This document shows, piece after piece, positions 25,890-33,671 of a DNA stretch of 42,840 nucleotides (position 1 is the first letter of the stretch; each line of letters begins with the position of its first letter). The position numbers and the translations under genes were made by a program. Below the pieces are notes generated by a model that had not been told where the DNA came from, did not search any database, and saw nothing but the letters and a program-made list of their open reading frames with translations. The stretch comes from AP-16 sp036395835 (lineage in GTDB: Bacteria > Pseudomonadota > Alphaproteobacteria > Rhizobiales > Xanthobacteraceae). The stretch is taken from contig DASWCW010000218.1 in assembly GCA_036395835.1 (NCBI GenBank), positions 1-42,840 on the forward strand, in the 5' to 3' direction.

Positions 25890-27062
25890 CTATCGGCCGG
25901 AATTCGACTGGACATCGGAGATGCGGTTGAGCATCCAGCCCGAATCGTAGGGCTGCGGCAGCAGCGCCGGGTCGCCGACCGCCGACCACAGCACGCGGCC
26001 GAATGGATCGGAAAACCCTGCAATGGGATTCCAGGCCGCATCCGCGGTGGAATCCGTTCCCAGCGTGAGCCAGCCGTTCCAGGGAAAATCCTTGAGCTTC
26101 ACGGTGCGGATGAACATCGGCGAATCAAGTCCTCCGATCGAGTCGAAGCCGATGTTCTCGATTCCCGCGGTGAATTCCGCGCTGAACACCTGACGCTTGA
26201 TGGTGTAGCCGGCCACGACCTTGCGGCAACTGCCGGTTAGCGCCGTGACGAGCTCGCGTTCCCAGTTGATGCGTTCGACGCTGTCGTGCTGTTCGCTCGC
26301 TTCAAGTCGCGCGAGCGCGGCCTCGGCGCGGCCCCTTGCGTTGTCGTCGTCGAGCGCATCCGCCAGGATGCGTTCGGCATGGAACCATCCCGCCTTGAGC
26401 CAGGGCGGCCCGATCCAGCCGTTCACCGACGTCATCGCGGCGGCGAGGAGGTCGGCGGCGCCGATCGTCTCGACTGCGGCGTCCCATTCCGAATCTTGGG
26501 CGATCCATTCGGGCGGAATCAGGTTTTTCTGCGCGCCGTCGATCTTGATTCTCGGATTCGGTGCCGCCGTTTTCGGAGATCCCGCCGGCAAAAACCGCGC
26601 GTTCGCGGCCGCCGCGAGATCGGCGAAATACAGGTAATCGCCGTGAAACGGCGTGACCGGGTAGGGATGGAACACGAAGCCGCCGTTGCCGGCCATGCCG
26701 CGCAGGACGGTCTCGGTCATGGCGCACGCGGACGATGCATCCTGGGCTGCGGCGGACGCGGGATTGAGCCGCATGATGACGAAGCTGCCGAGCGACTCCG
26801 TTGCGCGGATCGAAGCCGGCATGTCGCCGGGGAACGGCGGGTGCGGACCGAGGTAGGCGTGAAGCTTGTTTTCGCGCAGCAGGTCGGCCGCGCGCCCGGG
26901 CGTCATCGTCTCGATCGCGATCTCGTGCGGATAGTACGAGGGATAGACCGGCAGCTCGTGGCCGGCGCGCGCCGCGCCGACGATGATGCCGGCCGCGGCG
27001 ACCAGCAGCACCGCGCCCGGCTTGGCGTTTCGACGCGACTCCGAAGGATGGGACACGGCCAT
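25890..27062 (-). CDS. Exported protein of unknown function in the Liv-type operon
   Basis: The protein has 390 residues. ATG 27062 overlaps the livF stop (ATGA arrangement), so it is almost certainly in the same transcript. A basic start and hydrophobic segment (AVLLVAAAGIIVGAARA) precede HELPVYPSYYPHEIAIETMT. Further visible landmarks are HAYLGPHPPFPGDMPASIRA, FHPYPVTPFHGDYLYFADL and a C-terminal NPIAGFSDPFGRVLWSAVG. Several His- and Pro-rich loops could be metal- or ligand-binding. I do not recognise the family. Position suggests it works with the cupredoxin-like and membrane-fusion proteins encoded next. Confidence 0.65.
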   Translation of the reverse strand: MAVSHPSESRRNAKPGAVLLVAAAGIIVGAARAGHELPVYPSYYPHEIAIETMTPGRAADLLRENKLHAYLGPHPPFPGDMPASIRATESLGSFVIMRLNPASAAAQDASSACAMTETVLRGMAGNGGFVFHPYPVTPFHGDYLYFADLAAAANARFLPAGSPKTAAPNPRIKIDGAQKNLIPPEWIAQDSEWDAAVETIGAADLLAAAMTSVNGWIGPPWLKAGWFHAERILADALDDDNARGRAEAALARLEASEQHDSVERINWERELVTALTGSCRKVVAGYTIKRQVFSAEFTAGIENIGFDSIGGLDSPMFIRTVKLKDFPWNGWLTLGTDSTADAAWNPIAGFSDPFGRVLWSAVGDPALLPQPYDSGWMLNRISDVQSNSGR

Positions 27063-27772
27063 CACCCGCGCAACGCGCGCATGACCTCCTCGTCGGCGAG
27101 CGCCTGCTGCGGCGTGCCCTGGAACACGATCTCGCCGCGATCGACCACGTAGAGCCGATCGGCAATCGCCGCCGCGCTTGTGAGGTTCGACTCCGCGATC
27201 AGCAGCGAGATGCCCATGGCCTTGATATTCATGACCGCCTCGCGGAAGCGCTTCACCACCACGGGCGCCAGGCCTTCGAACGCCTCGTCGAGGATCAACA
27301 GATAGGGGGCGAGCGCCATGGCCCTGGCGATCGCCACCATCTTCTTCTGGCCGCCGCTCAGATTGAGCCCCTGGCGGGCGACGAGCTGGCGCACCTCGGG
27401 AAATACCGCGAACACCCGCGCCTCGGTGTCGCCGTCGGCGCCACGCTCGCGCTTGGCCGCGAGCCAGCGGCTGATCATCAGGTTCTCGGCGACGGTGAGC
27501 TCCGGAAAGATCCCGGAGTTCTCCGGGGCGTAGCCGATGCCGCGCTTGGCGCGCCGGTGCGGGGGTAACGAGGTGATCTCCTCGTCGCGGAATCGGATCT
27601 CGCCGGAACGCACCGGCAGCAGGCCGGTAATGCTCTCGATGATGGTGGTGCGCCCGGCACCGTTGCGGCCGACCAATGCCACCACTTCGTCGGCATCGAC
27701 GTTGATCGACACGCCGCGCAGGATGTGAGCGGGGCCGCGATAGGTGTTGATGTCCTTGACCTCGAGCAGCAC
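27062..27772 (-). CDS. Branched-chain amino acid-type ABC transporter ATP-binding protein (LivF-like)
   Basis: The protein has 236 residues. It has Q-loop APENSGIFPELTV, signature LSGGQKKMVAIARAMAL, Walker B LLILDEAFEGL, and the short LivF-type C-terminus. The Walker A motif reads GRNGAGRTT: the catalytic lysine (residue 41) is Arg (codon CGC on the minus strand), a substitution that can weaken ATP hydrolysis but appears in some LivF proteins as I recall. LivG has a normal lysine, so the heterodimer could still have one consensus site. LivG is encoded 12 bases upstream. Confidence 0.88.
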   Translation of the reverse strand: MLLEVKDINTYRGPAHILRGVSINVDADEVVALVGRNGAGRTTIIESITGLLPVRSGEIRFRDEEITSLPPHRRAKRGIGYAPENSGIFPELTVAENLMISRWLAAKRERGADGDTEARVFAVFPEVRQLVARQGLNLSGGQKKMVAIARAMALAPYLLILDEAFEGLAPVVVKRFREAVMNIKAMGISLLIAESNLTSAAAIADRLYVVDRGEIVFQGTPQQALADEEVMRALRG

Positions 27773-27784
27773 GGATTTTTCGCC

Positions 27785-28540
27785 TCAGCTTGCCAGCGGC
27801 GCGCCGAGCAGGATGCTGGCGACGTCCTTGTTGGCGCGGATCTCGTCGGGCGTGCCGTCGGCGAGGAACGCGCCTTCGTGCATCATGACGATGCGGTCCG
27901 AATAGCGAAACACCACGTCCATGTCGTGCTCGATCACGACGGCGGTGACGCCGCCGCCGCGCACCACGGACGATACCGTATCCATGATCTGCGCCTTGTC
28001 GCGGGTGCTCACCCCGCTGGTCGGCTCGTCGAGAAACAGCAGGCGTGGCCGCAGCGCATAGGCGACGGCGACGTCGAGCAGCTTGCGCTCGCCCTGCGCC
28101 AGCCCGCCGGCGAGAACCTCGGCCTTGCTGCCCAGGTCGAACTCGTCGAGCACTTCGAGCGCCTCCCGGCGCACGTCGTAGTCATGCTCGGCGAGCGTCG
28201 CCATCTTCACGGTCTTGCCTTCGCGGGAAAAAATCGACAGCGCGACATTGTCGAACACCGAGAGGCCGTCGAACAGATTGACGATCTGGAAGCTGCGGGC
28301 AATGCCGGCCTTGATGCGCTCTGCGACGCTCGTGTAGGTGATGTCGCGATCCTCGAGCAGGATCTGGCCGCTGTCCGGCTGCAGATGCGCGCTGATCAGG
28401 TTGACGAGAGTGGTCTTGCCGGCACCGTTCGATCCGACCAGCGACAGGAATTCGCCCTTGTGCACCACGAAATCGAGACCATCGCAGGCGCGAGTGTCCC
28501 CGAACTGCTTCCTCAAATTCACGGTCTTGAGCAGGATCAC
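27785..28540 (-). CDS. Branched-chain amino acid-type ABC transporter ATP-binding protein (LivG-like)
   Basis: The protein has 251 residues. Walker A is GSNGAGKTT, the family-typical IARSFQIVNLF follows, and the signature region LAGGLAQGERKLLDVAVAYAL leads to Walker B LLFLDEPTSGV and the H-loop VIEHDMDVVF. LivG proteins carry this diverged signature and a longer insert than LivF. It lies one base after the permease gene livM on the minus strand. Partnered with LivF, it energises the permease pair. Confidence 0.9.
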   Translation of the reverse strand: MILLKTVNLRKQFGDTRACDGLDFVVHKGEFLSLVGSNGAGKTTLVNLISAHLQPDSGQILLEDRDITYTSVAERIKAGIARSFQIVNLFDGLSVFDNVALSIFSREGKTVKMATLAEHDYDVRREALEVLDEFDLGSKAEVLAGGLAQGERKLLDVAVAYALRPRLLFLDEPTSGVSTRDKAQIMDTVSSVVRGGGVTAVVIEHDMDVVFRYSDRIVMMHEGAFLADGTPDEIRANKDVASILLGAPLAS

Positions 28541-28541
28541 G

Positions 28542-29546
28542 TCAGGACTTCCCTCTTGCCAGGCGCTGACCGAGCTTGGAAATGGCGCCCACGATGCCGG
28601 TCGGCAACACCAGAACCAGGGTGACCAGGACCACGCCCAACAGAAGCTGCCAGTACTCGGTCGACGCCACCGCGTAGGTCTTCAGATAGGTGAACACCAT
28701 TCCGCCAACGATGGGTCCGGTGAAATTGCGGAAGCCACCGAGCAGCGCGGTAAACACGATCTCGCCCGAGAACGTCCAGTAGAGAACGTCGGGCGTGGTC
28801 AAGCCGTTGAGCGGCACCCACAGGATGCCGGCCAGCCCGGTGAAGGTTCCGGAGACGAGAAAGGCGATCCAGCGAAACCGGCGGATCCTGATCCCGAGAA
28901 AACGCGCCCGGATCTCGTTGTCGCGAATGGCCTGCAGCGTCTTGCCGAACGGCGAGTGCACGATTACCCACATCAGGACGACGCAAACCACGAAGACGGC
29001 GAGCACGTAGTAATAATACGACGTGATGAATTGCTGGAATCCGCGGGGACCCGAGAAGCTGAGCCAGCCCAGCAGCAAGGTCGGGCGGGGGACCCGCAGG
29101 CCGTCGCTGCCGCCGGTCTCCCAGTACAGCTTCAGCGCCAGGCTGTAGACCACCTGGGAAATCGCCAGCGTGAGAATACCGAAGAAGATCTGCGTATGCC
29201 GCACACAAATATAGCCGAACAGCGCCGACATGATCGCGACCGCCGGAATCCCGATCAGGATGTAGAACTCCATGGAATGCGGCCCGAGATACTGGACCAC
29301 GAAAGCGACGGTGTAGGCGCCGATGCCGAAATAGGCGGAATGGCCGAACGACAACAGGCCGGTGTAACCGAGCAGCAGGTTGAACCCGAGCGCGGCGATT
29401 GCAGCGATCAGGCCGTAGATCAACAGCTGCATCTGGTAGACCTCGACGAAGGCCGGGATCACGATCAGCACGAGCAGCATCAGCGCCGCCGCGGCTGCGA
29501 GCTTGAGCACGGAGCGGCTCCGCGAGGCTTTGAGATCGGCGTTCAT
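28542..29546 (-). CDS. Branched-chain amino acid-type ABC transporter permease (LivM-like)
   Basis: The 334-residue inner-membrane permease has about ten helices and LivM hallmarks: GFNLLLGYTGLLSFGHSAYF near the N-terminus, then AIRDNEIRARFLGI and FTGLAGILWVPLNG. The start at ATG 29546 overlaps the livH stop (TGATG), so the two permeases are translationally coupled. The frame is open far upstream (to 30500), but that region is the shadow of livH. Confidence 0.9.
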   Translation of the reverse strand: MNADLKASRSRSVLKLAAAAALMLLVLIVIPAFVEVYQMQLLIYGLIAAIAALGFNLLLGYTGLLSFGHSAYFGIGAYTVAFVVQYLGPHSMEFYILIGIPAVAIMSALFGYICVRHTQIFFGILTLAISQVVYSLALKLYWETGGSDGLRVPRPTLLLGWLSFSGPRGFQQFITSYYYYVLAVFVVCVVLMWVIVHSPFGKTLQAIRDNEIRARFLGIRIRRFRWIAFLVSGTFTGLAGILWVPLNGLTTPDVLYWTFSGEIVFTALLGGFRNFTGPIVGGMVFTYLKTYAVASTEYWQLLLGVVLVTLVLVLPTGIVGAISKLGQRLARGKS

Positions 29547-30424
29547 CACGCGGTCCCGAACAGGCCGGTCGGGCGCACCAGCAGCACCAGGGCGGCGATG
29601 AGATACAGCACCGCGAGCTCGAGCTCGGGAAAGAACTGAATTCCGGCGGTCCGCACGAAGCTCACGACAACGGCGCCGATCAGCGCGCCCTTGAGGCTGC
29701 CGAGCCCGCCGATGACCACGACCACGAAGGCGATGATCAGCGCGTCGATCCCCATGCCGAGCACGGCGGCCTGGGTCGGCACCACGATCGCGCCGCCGAG
29801 CCCCGCCATGAAGCAGCCGATGCCGAACGCCGACACATAGACCAGCCCGACGTTGAGACCGAGCGCCGAAGCCATGCGGCGATCCTGGGACGTCGCCCGC
29901 AGCATCACGCCGAATTTGGTGTGATAGATGCCCGCCCACAGCACCACGGCCGCGATCACGCCGACGCCGATCACCACCAAATTGTAAGCAGGATAGAACA
30001 GGCCGCCGACATGGATGATCGGCAGCGCGTCCATCAGCGTGTCCGCCGAAAGCGGCGTGCCGCCCCAGATCAGGCGCATCATATCCTCGAGGATCTGAAT
30101 GAGCCCGAACGTGACCAGCAGCTGGTACTCCTCGGCGCGGCGATAGAACGGCCGCAGCAACAGCGGCTCGATCACCATGCCGATCAGCGCCACCGAAAGC
30201 GCGCCCACCGGCAGCAGCAGGAACAGCCACTTGAGAGGCACGCCGAGCGCGATGCCGCGCCCGACGAGCCAGGCGGTGACGTAGGCGCCGACCGCATAGA
30301 GGCTGCCGTGCGCGAGATTGACGATCCGCATGACGCCGAAGATCAGGCTCAAGCCCGCGGCGATCAGGAAAAGCACCGAGGCGTACAGCAGCGAGTTCAG
30401 GATTTGAATCGTCAGGATCGCCAA
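29546..30424 (-). CDS. Branched-chain amino acid-type ABC transporter permease (LivH-like)
   Basis: The protein has about 292 residues and about eight membrane helices. LivH features are NSLLYASVLFLIAAGLSLIF, GVMRIVNLAHGSLYAVGAY, ATSQDRRMASALGLNVG (the cytoplasmic coupling loop) and FVVVVIGGLGSLKGALIGA. I prefer the TTG start at 30424, since AAGGGGGG lies just upstream and LAILTIQIL is the usual N-terminus. The frame also allows a start at 30457. A strong hairpin separates it from the binding-protein gene upstream. Confidence 0.88.
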   Translation of the reverse strand: MAILTIQILNSLLYASVLFLIAAGLSLIFGVMRIVNLAHGSLYAVGAYVTAWLVGRGIALGVPLKWLFLLLPVGALSVALIGMVIEPLLLRPFYRRAEEYQLLVTFGLIQILEDMMRLIWGGTPLSADTLMDALPIIHVGGLFYPAYNLVVIGVGVIAAVVLWAGIYHTKFGVMLRATSQDRRMASALGLNVGLVYVSAFGIGCFMAGLGGAIVVPTQAAVLGMGIDALIIAFVVVVIGGLGSLKGALIGAVVVSFVRTAGIQFFPELELAVLYLIAALVLLVRPTGLFGTA

Positions 30425-30571
30425 TGGTCCCCCCTTCCACCTTGGCGCGGCCCGCAATTCCGCACCCCGACGCGGAATCGCTGCGACCCTCCCGGAGCAA
30501 CTCGCCGGATCAGGCGAGCCGCTCGTTCGTGCGAATTCCTAACATGGCTTTCGCGCAATTGTCGCCACTCA

Positions 30572-30604
30572 AAATCAACCGCGCCCGATATTGCACGGGC
30601 GCGG
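30572..30604 (-). terminator. Hairpin terminator or attenuator between the SBP gene and the permease genes
   Basis: On the minus strand CCGCGCCCG and CGGGCGCGG form a 9-base perfect stem around an 8-base loop, followed by TTGATTTT. It lies 37 bases after the binding-protein stop. Such a structure typically lets the binding protein be made in excess over the membrane subunits, either by partial termination or by protecting the upstream mRNA. Confidence 0.65.
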
Positions 30605-30640
30605 CGGTATTTGCGTCAAACGACTTGACCGCGGATCAGT

Positions 30641-32029
30641 TCACCCGACCGCCTTGGGCCAGGTGGTCTTGATCCAATTCGCTGCCGCGGTCGACTCGTT
30701 GTGGGTCGTGCCGGGCTTCGCCCAGCCTTGCGGAGCCGTGATGTTCCGGATCGGAATGGTGATGATCCGGCTGGGATCCCAGCTCGCGAACTCGTACTCC
30801 GGCAGGTTCTTGCTGAAGCCGGTGACCGCGTCCTTGTAGGCTTGGTGGTCGGGCCGCATGTAGAGATAGCCCGACGGGGTATCCATGCCGAGGCCCTCGA
30901 GCTGGCTGATGATCGCCTCGTCCTCGGGCCAGCCGCCGCCCAGCTTGTTGGCCCGCTCGATGGCGGTCTTCAACAGGTAGAGCGCCACATACGCGCCTTC
31001 CGACTGGAAGTTCGGGTACTCTTTCCAGCGATTGTAGTAACGCTGGACGAAGCTCTTGTTGAGCGGCCAGCGATCGCCACCCGGATAGGTGAAGTGATAG
31101 TTGGAGTGCACGCCCGCGAGCACGCCCTCGGGATGGTCCTTGCCGATCGCATGCGGCGCGACGCCGAACGCGATCGTGCTCGCGACCTTCATCTTATCGA
31201 ACAGGCCGTAGCGCAGCGCCTGCTTGTAGAAGGCCACGTAATCGCCGCCCCATACCGAAGAAATCAGCAGGTCGGGCTGTGCCGACATGATCTTGGTGAT
31301 GTGGGCGGTGAAGTCGGTGGTGCCGAGCTTCGGCCAACTTTCCGAGACGACCTCGGTTCCGGGCACCAGCCGTTCGAGCGCGAGGGTGAAGTGCTCGGAC
31401 GCATTACGCCCATAACTGTAGTCCGGATGGATGTGGGCGATCTTGCGGACCTGCGGCCAGGTCTGCGCTACACCGACGGCGGCCGTGATCCCATCCGCCG
31501 ATTGAATGTTGGTGATGCGGAAGCAGTATTTCGGGTTGGGAACCGCCTTGTCGAACAGGAAGTCGGTGCACCCGTCGGTGAAAATCGTCAGCAGTCCGAG
31601 CTCCTCGGCCACCGGGCCGAGCGCCGGGGTGTTGGCGCTGGAGATGACGCCGGTGAACAGGTCGATTTTGGCGTCGAGCTTCATCCGCCGCAGCTCTTTG
31701 ACGTTGGCGTCGGTGCCGGCCGCTTCGTCGGCGGTGATGGTTTCGATCTTGCGCTTGCCCAACAAACCGCCTTGGGCGTTGATCTCTTCCGCCGCCATGG
31801 TGTGGCCCTTGAATGACGGCTCACCGAGCACCGCGGCGGCGCTGGTCAGGAACGTCATGTGGCCGGTCTTGAAGGGCGTGTCGGGAATTTTTCCCTTGGC
31901 GGGTTCCTGGGCGGCTTTGAGCAGTTGCGAGCCGCCGACGAGACCCGCGCCGGCGAGGCCCGCCCCGCCGACGGTCACGCCCAACGTGTTGAGAAAGGCG
32001 CGACGATTTACGGTAGGTGTCTTCTCCAT
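30641..32029 (-). CDS. Branched-chain amino acid-type ABC transporter substrate-binding protein (LivK-like, Tat leader)
   Basis: This periplasmic receptor has 462 residues from ATG 32029, with GGGAGGACGTTC as ribosome-binding region. The leader VNRRAFLNTLGVTVGGAG has the Tat motif NRRAFL. The mature part shows EPSFKGHTMAAEEINAQGG, an ELRRMKLDAKIDLFTGVISS segment, IAHIHPDYSYGRNASEHF and LISSVWGGDYVAFYKQA, as in Peripla_BP_6 proteins of the amide/urea/aromatic-acid branch. The ligand is unknown. It is the first gene of a set that also encodes both permeases, both ATPases and three extra proteins downstream. Confidence 0.88.
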   Translation of the reverse strand: MEKTPTVNRRAFLNTLGVTVGGAGLAGAGLVGGSQLLKAAQEPAKGKIPDTPFKTGHMTFLTSAAAVLGEPSFKGHTMAAEEINAQGGLLGKRKIETITADEAAGTDANVKELRRMKLDAKIDLFTGVISSANTPALGPVAEELGLLTIFTDGCTDFLFDKAVPNPKYCFRITNIQSADGITAAVGVAQTWPQVRKIAHIHPDYSYGRNASEHFTLALERLVPGTEVVSESWPKLGTTDFTAHITKIMSAQPDLLISSVWGGDYVAFYKQALRYGLFDKMKVASTIAFGVAPHAIGKDHPEGVLAGVHSNYHFTYPGGDRWPLNKSFVQRYYNRWKEYPNFQSEGAYVALYLLKTAIERANKLGGGWPEDEAIISQLEGLGMDTPSGYLYMRPDHQAYKDAVTGFSKNLPEYEFASWDPSRIITIPIRNITAPQGWAKPGTTHNESTAAANWIKTTWPKAVG

Positions 32030-32371
32030 GAACGTCCTCCCTTTTGGACAGCGGATCGTCTCATTGGCGACCCGCCGAGGTGGCCGGGACACTACATCAT
32101 CTTACCCGCGTGGAACAGCAGCCATTTTGCGCGCCGGGCAGGGAAAACCGCAAGGCCGTGAACCCATTGGCGCGATTGGCCGGGGTCGGAGCCGGTCCCA
32201 TCATGCATGGCCGGCGATGAGAGCCTGCGATCCGCTCAAATTCAGCCCATTCCAGCTATTTGCTTTACTATTTGCCAAGAAACGTCCGCGCCGAGCCGGA
32301 CCGGCGCGTTTCACGATAAAACGCCGCGGACGCCGCGAAATTCCCGGCGATAGGGGCAAATGCCCCCGGGC
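32030..32371. other. Gene-free stretch with a possible weak terminator
   Basis: These 342 bases lie upstream of the Tat-type binding-protein gene and downstream of a small exported-protein gene, both on the minus strand. Near 32318-32340 a short GC stem (CGCGG/CCGCG) is followed on the minus strand by GCGTTTTAT, a weak terminator candidate for the upstream gene. No open frame with a recognisable product is present. Confidence 0.35.
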
Positions 32372-32863
32372 CTATTGCAGGCTGGATTTCGCCGACAAGC
32401 CGATGAACGGCAGGAAACCGCGTTGGCGTTTCTGATCGAGGATCGTGTCGCGCTCGGGGTCTTTTTCCGCATCGCCGGCCAAGGAGCGCGGCTTGATGCT
32501 GGTGTCCGTCTCCAGTCCGATCGAAAGCGTCCCGAAGGTGAGCCGCGGCTCGAGCACATTCGCGCCGGCGGACTGCGACCGGTTTGGCGCAACCGAGAAG
32601 CCGTCCGCCAAACCCCCGACGGCAAAGCTGTCCTTGAAACTCGGCAGCTTGACCACGATGGAACTCCAATCCGATTCGTCGGGTCTGGGTGGCGAGCGTT
32701 GCGGATTCCGATCGAGCCGCAGATAGCTGTGGTCCATCGCCGCGGGATCGAACATCAGGCTGAAATCTGCGGATGGGTCCGCGCCCGCCGCGGCGGCAAG
32801 CATCAGGATACCGAGGGCAGCCAAACCCACAGCCCGGCCCGGAAATTTCCACCCCACGCCCAT
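32372..32863 (-). CDS. Small exported protein of unknown function
   Basis: This 163-residue protein starts at ATG 32863 with GGGGAGCG 7 bases upstream. The signal peptide is GLAALGILMLAAAAGADP. The mature part contains DPAAMDHSYLRLDRNP, WSSIVVKLPSFKDSFAVGG and LTFGTLSIGLETDTSIKPR, and ends RGFLPFIGLSAKSSLQ. The alternating polar/hydrophobic segments suggest a beta-rich protein. I do not recognise the family. It is on the same strand as, and 130 bases from, the next exported-protein gene. Confidence 0.6.
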   Translation of the reverse strand: MGVGWKFPGRAVGLAALGILMLAAAAGADPSADFSLMFDPAAMDHSYLRLDRNPQRSPPRPDESDWSSIVVKLPSFKDSFAVGGLADGFSVAPNRSQSAGANVLEPRLTFGTLSIGLETDTSIKPRSLAGDAEKDPERDTILDQKRQRGFLPFIGLSAKSSLQ

Positions 32864-32993
32864 GATCGCGCTCCCCGGTAGATGATGCACCATTGCGCGC
32901 AAAAGGGAAGCCGACCCATTCGGATTTCTCTCACAAGTTCGTAAATTCCGGGGTTTGGCAACGCCCGGCGGTTCGCGATGCCGGCCCGACCCT

Positions 32994-33671
32994 TCAGTCC
33001 GATATCTCGCCGTTCGGACCGGCATCGATCTCGACAAGACCCTCGGGCGATATGGAAAAAATTTGCGGCTCGGGCGCGAACGTGCGCACCTCTTGCACCG
33101 AGAAACGGGGGTTCCAGCCGTGGTTTTCGTCGATGGCGCCGATCTCGAGAGGCAATCCCCATCGGCTCGACCAGCAGATCTCGCTCGTGCTCGGGAACGG
33201 CATCGTCAGTTCCAACCGTTTCCAAACGCATTCTCCCCGCAGCGCTGCCGGCGATTGCCGAGATGCTTGCGTCACCCGGTATCCGCCGCGCGGAACATTG
33301 AGCACGTGCGCGAGGCCGACCCAATCGGAGAATATTCCGATCCGATAGAGCGTCGTGCGATCGGCGTGAATCAGGATCTTCCGATCGTGATCGATCAGCC
33401 GGTACAGGTATTCGCCCGGGCCCGATTTCTCGACGTAGAGGTCGAGGGCCGCATCCGTTCTGCGTCGCAGGCGGCGGTCCGCCTCGCGCCAGGCCTCGAG
33501 CTCGTGCGTGCGGCCGACGTTGTCGCGATACTCGGCGCGAAAATACACCTGCTGCGGCGCCGCCAGGGTCGGGAAGTCCGCCTCCCATTCCGAGCCGGCG
33601 TCGCCGGCCCGAACCGCCGCGGTCAAGTTTAGGCACAGCACTCCCGCGATCAGTGCGCGGCCTTGTTTCAT
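32994..33671 (-). CDS. Exported protein of unknown function paired with a phosphodiesterase
   Basis: The protein has 225 residues with a signal peptide (MKQGRALIAGVLCLNLTAAV). Landmarks are VYFRAEYRDNVGRTHELEAW, EYLYRLIDHDRKILIHADRT and VGLAHVLNVPRGGYRV. The C-terminal half refers to a strand-rich domain with PFPSTSEICWSSRWGLPLEI. Its ATG overlaps the stop of the phosphodiesterase gene by four bases (ATGA), so they are co-translated and probably work together in the periplasm. Family unknown to me. Confidence 0.65.
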   Translation of the reverse strand: MKQGRALIAGVLCLNLTAAVRAGDAGSEWEADFPTLAAPQQVYFRAEYRDNVGRTHELEAWREADRRLRRRTDAALDLYVEKSGPGEYLYRLIDHDRKILIHADRTTLYRIGIFSDWVGLAHVLNVPRGGYRVTQASRQSPAALRGECVWKRLELTMPFPSTSEICWSSRWGLPLEIGAIDENHGWNPRFSVQEVRTFAPEPQIFSISPEGLVEIDAGPNGEISD

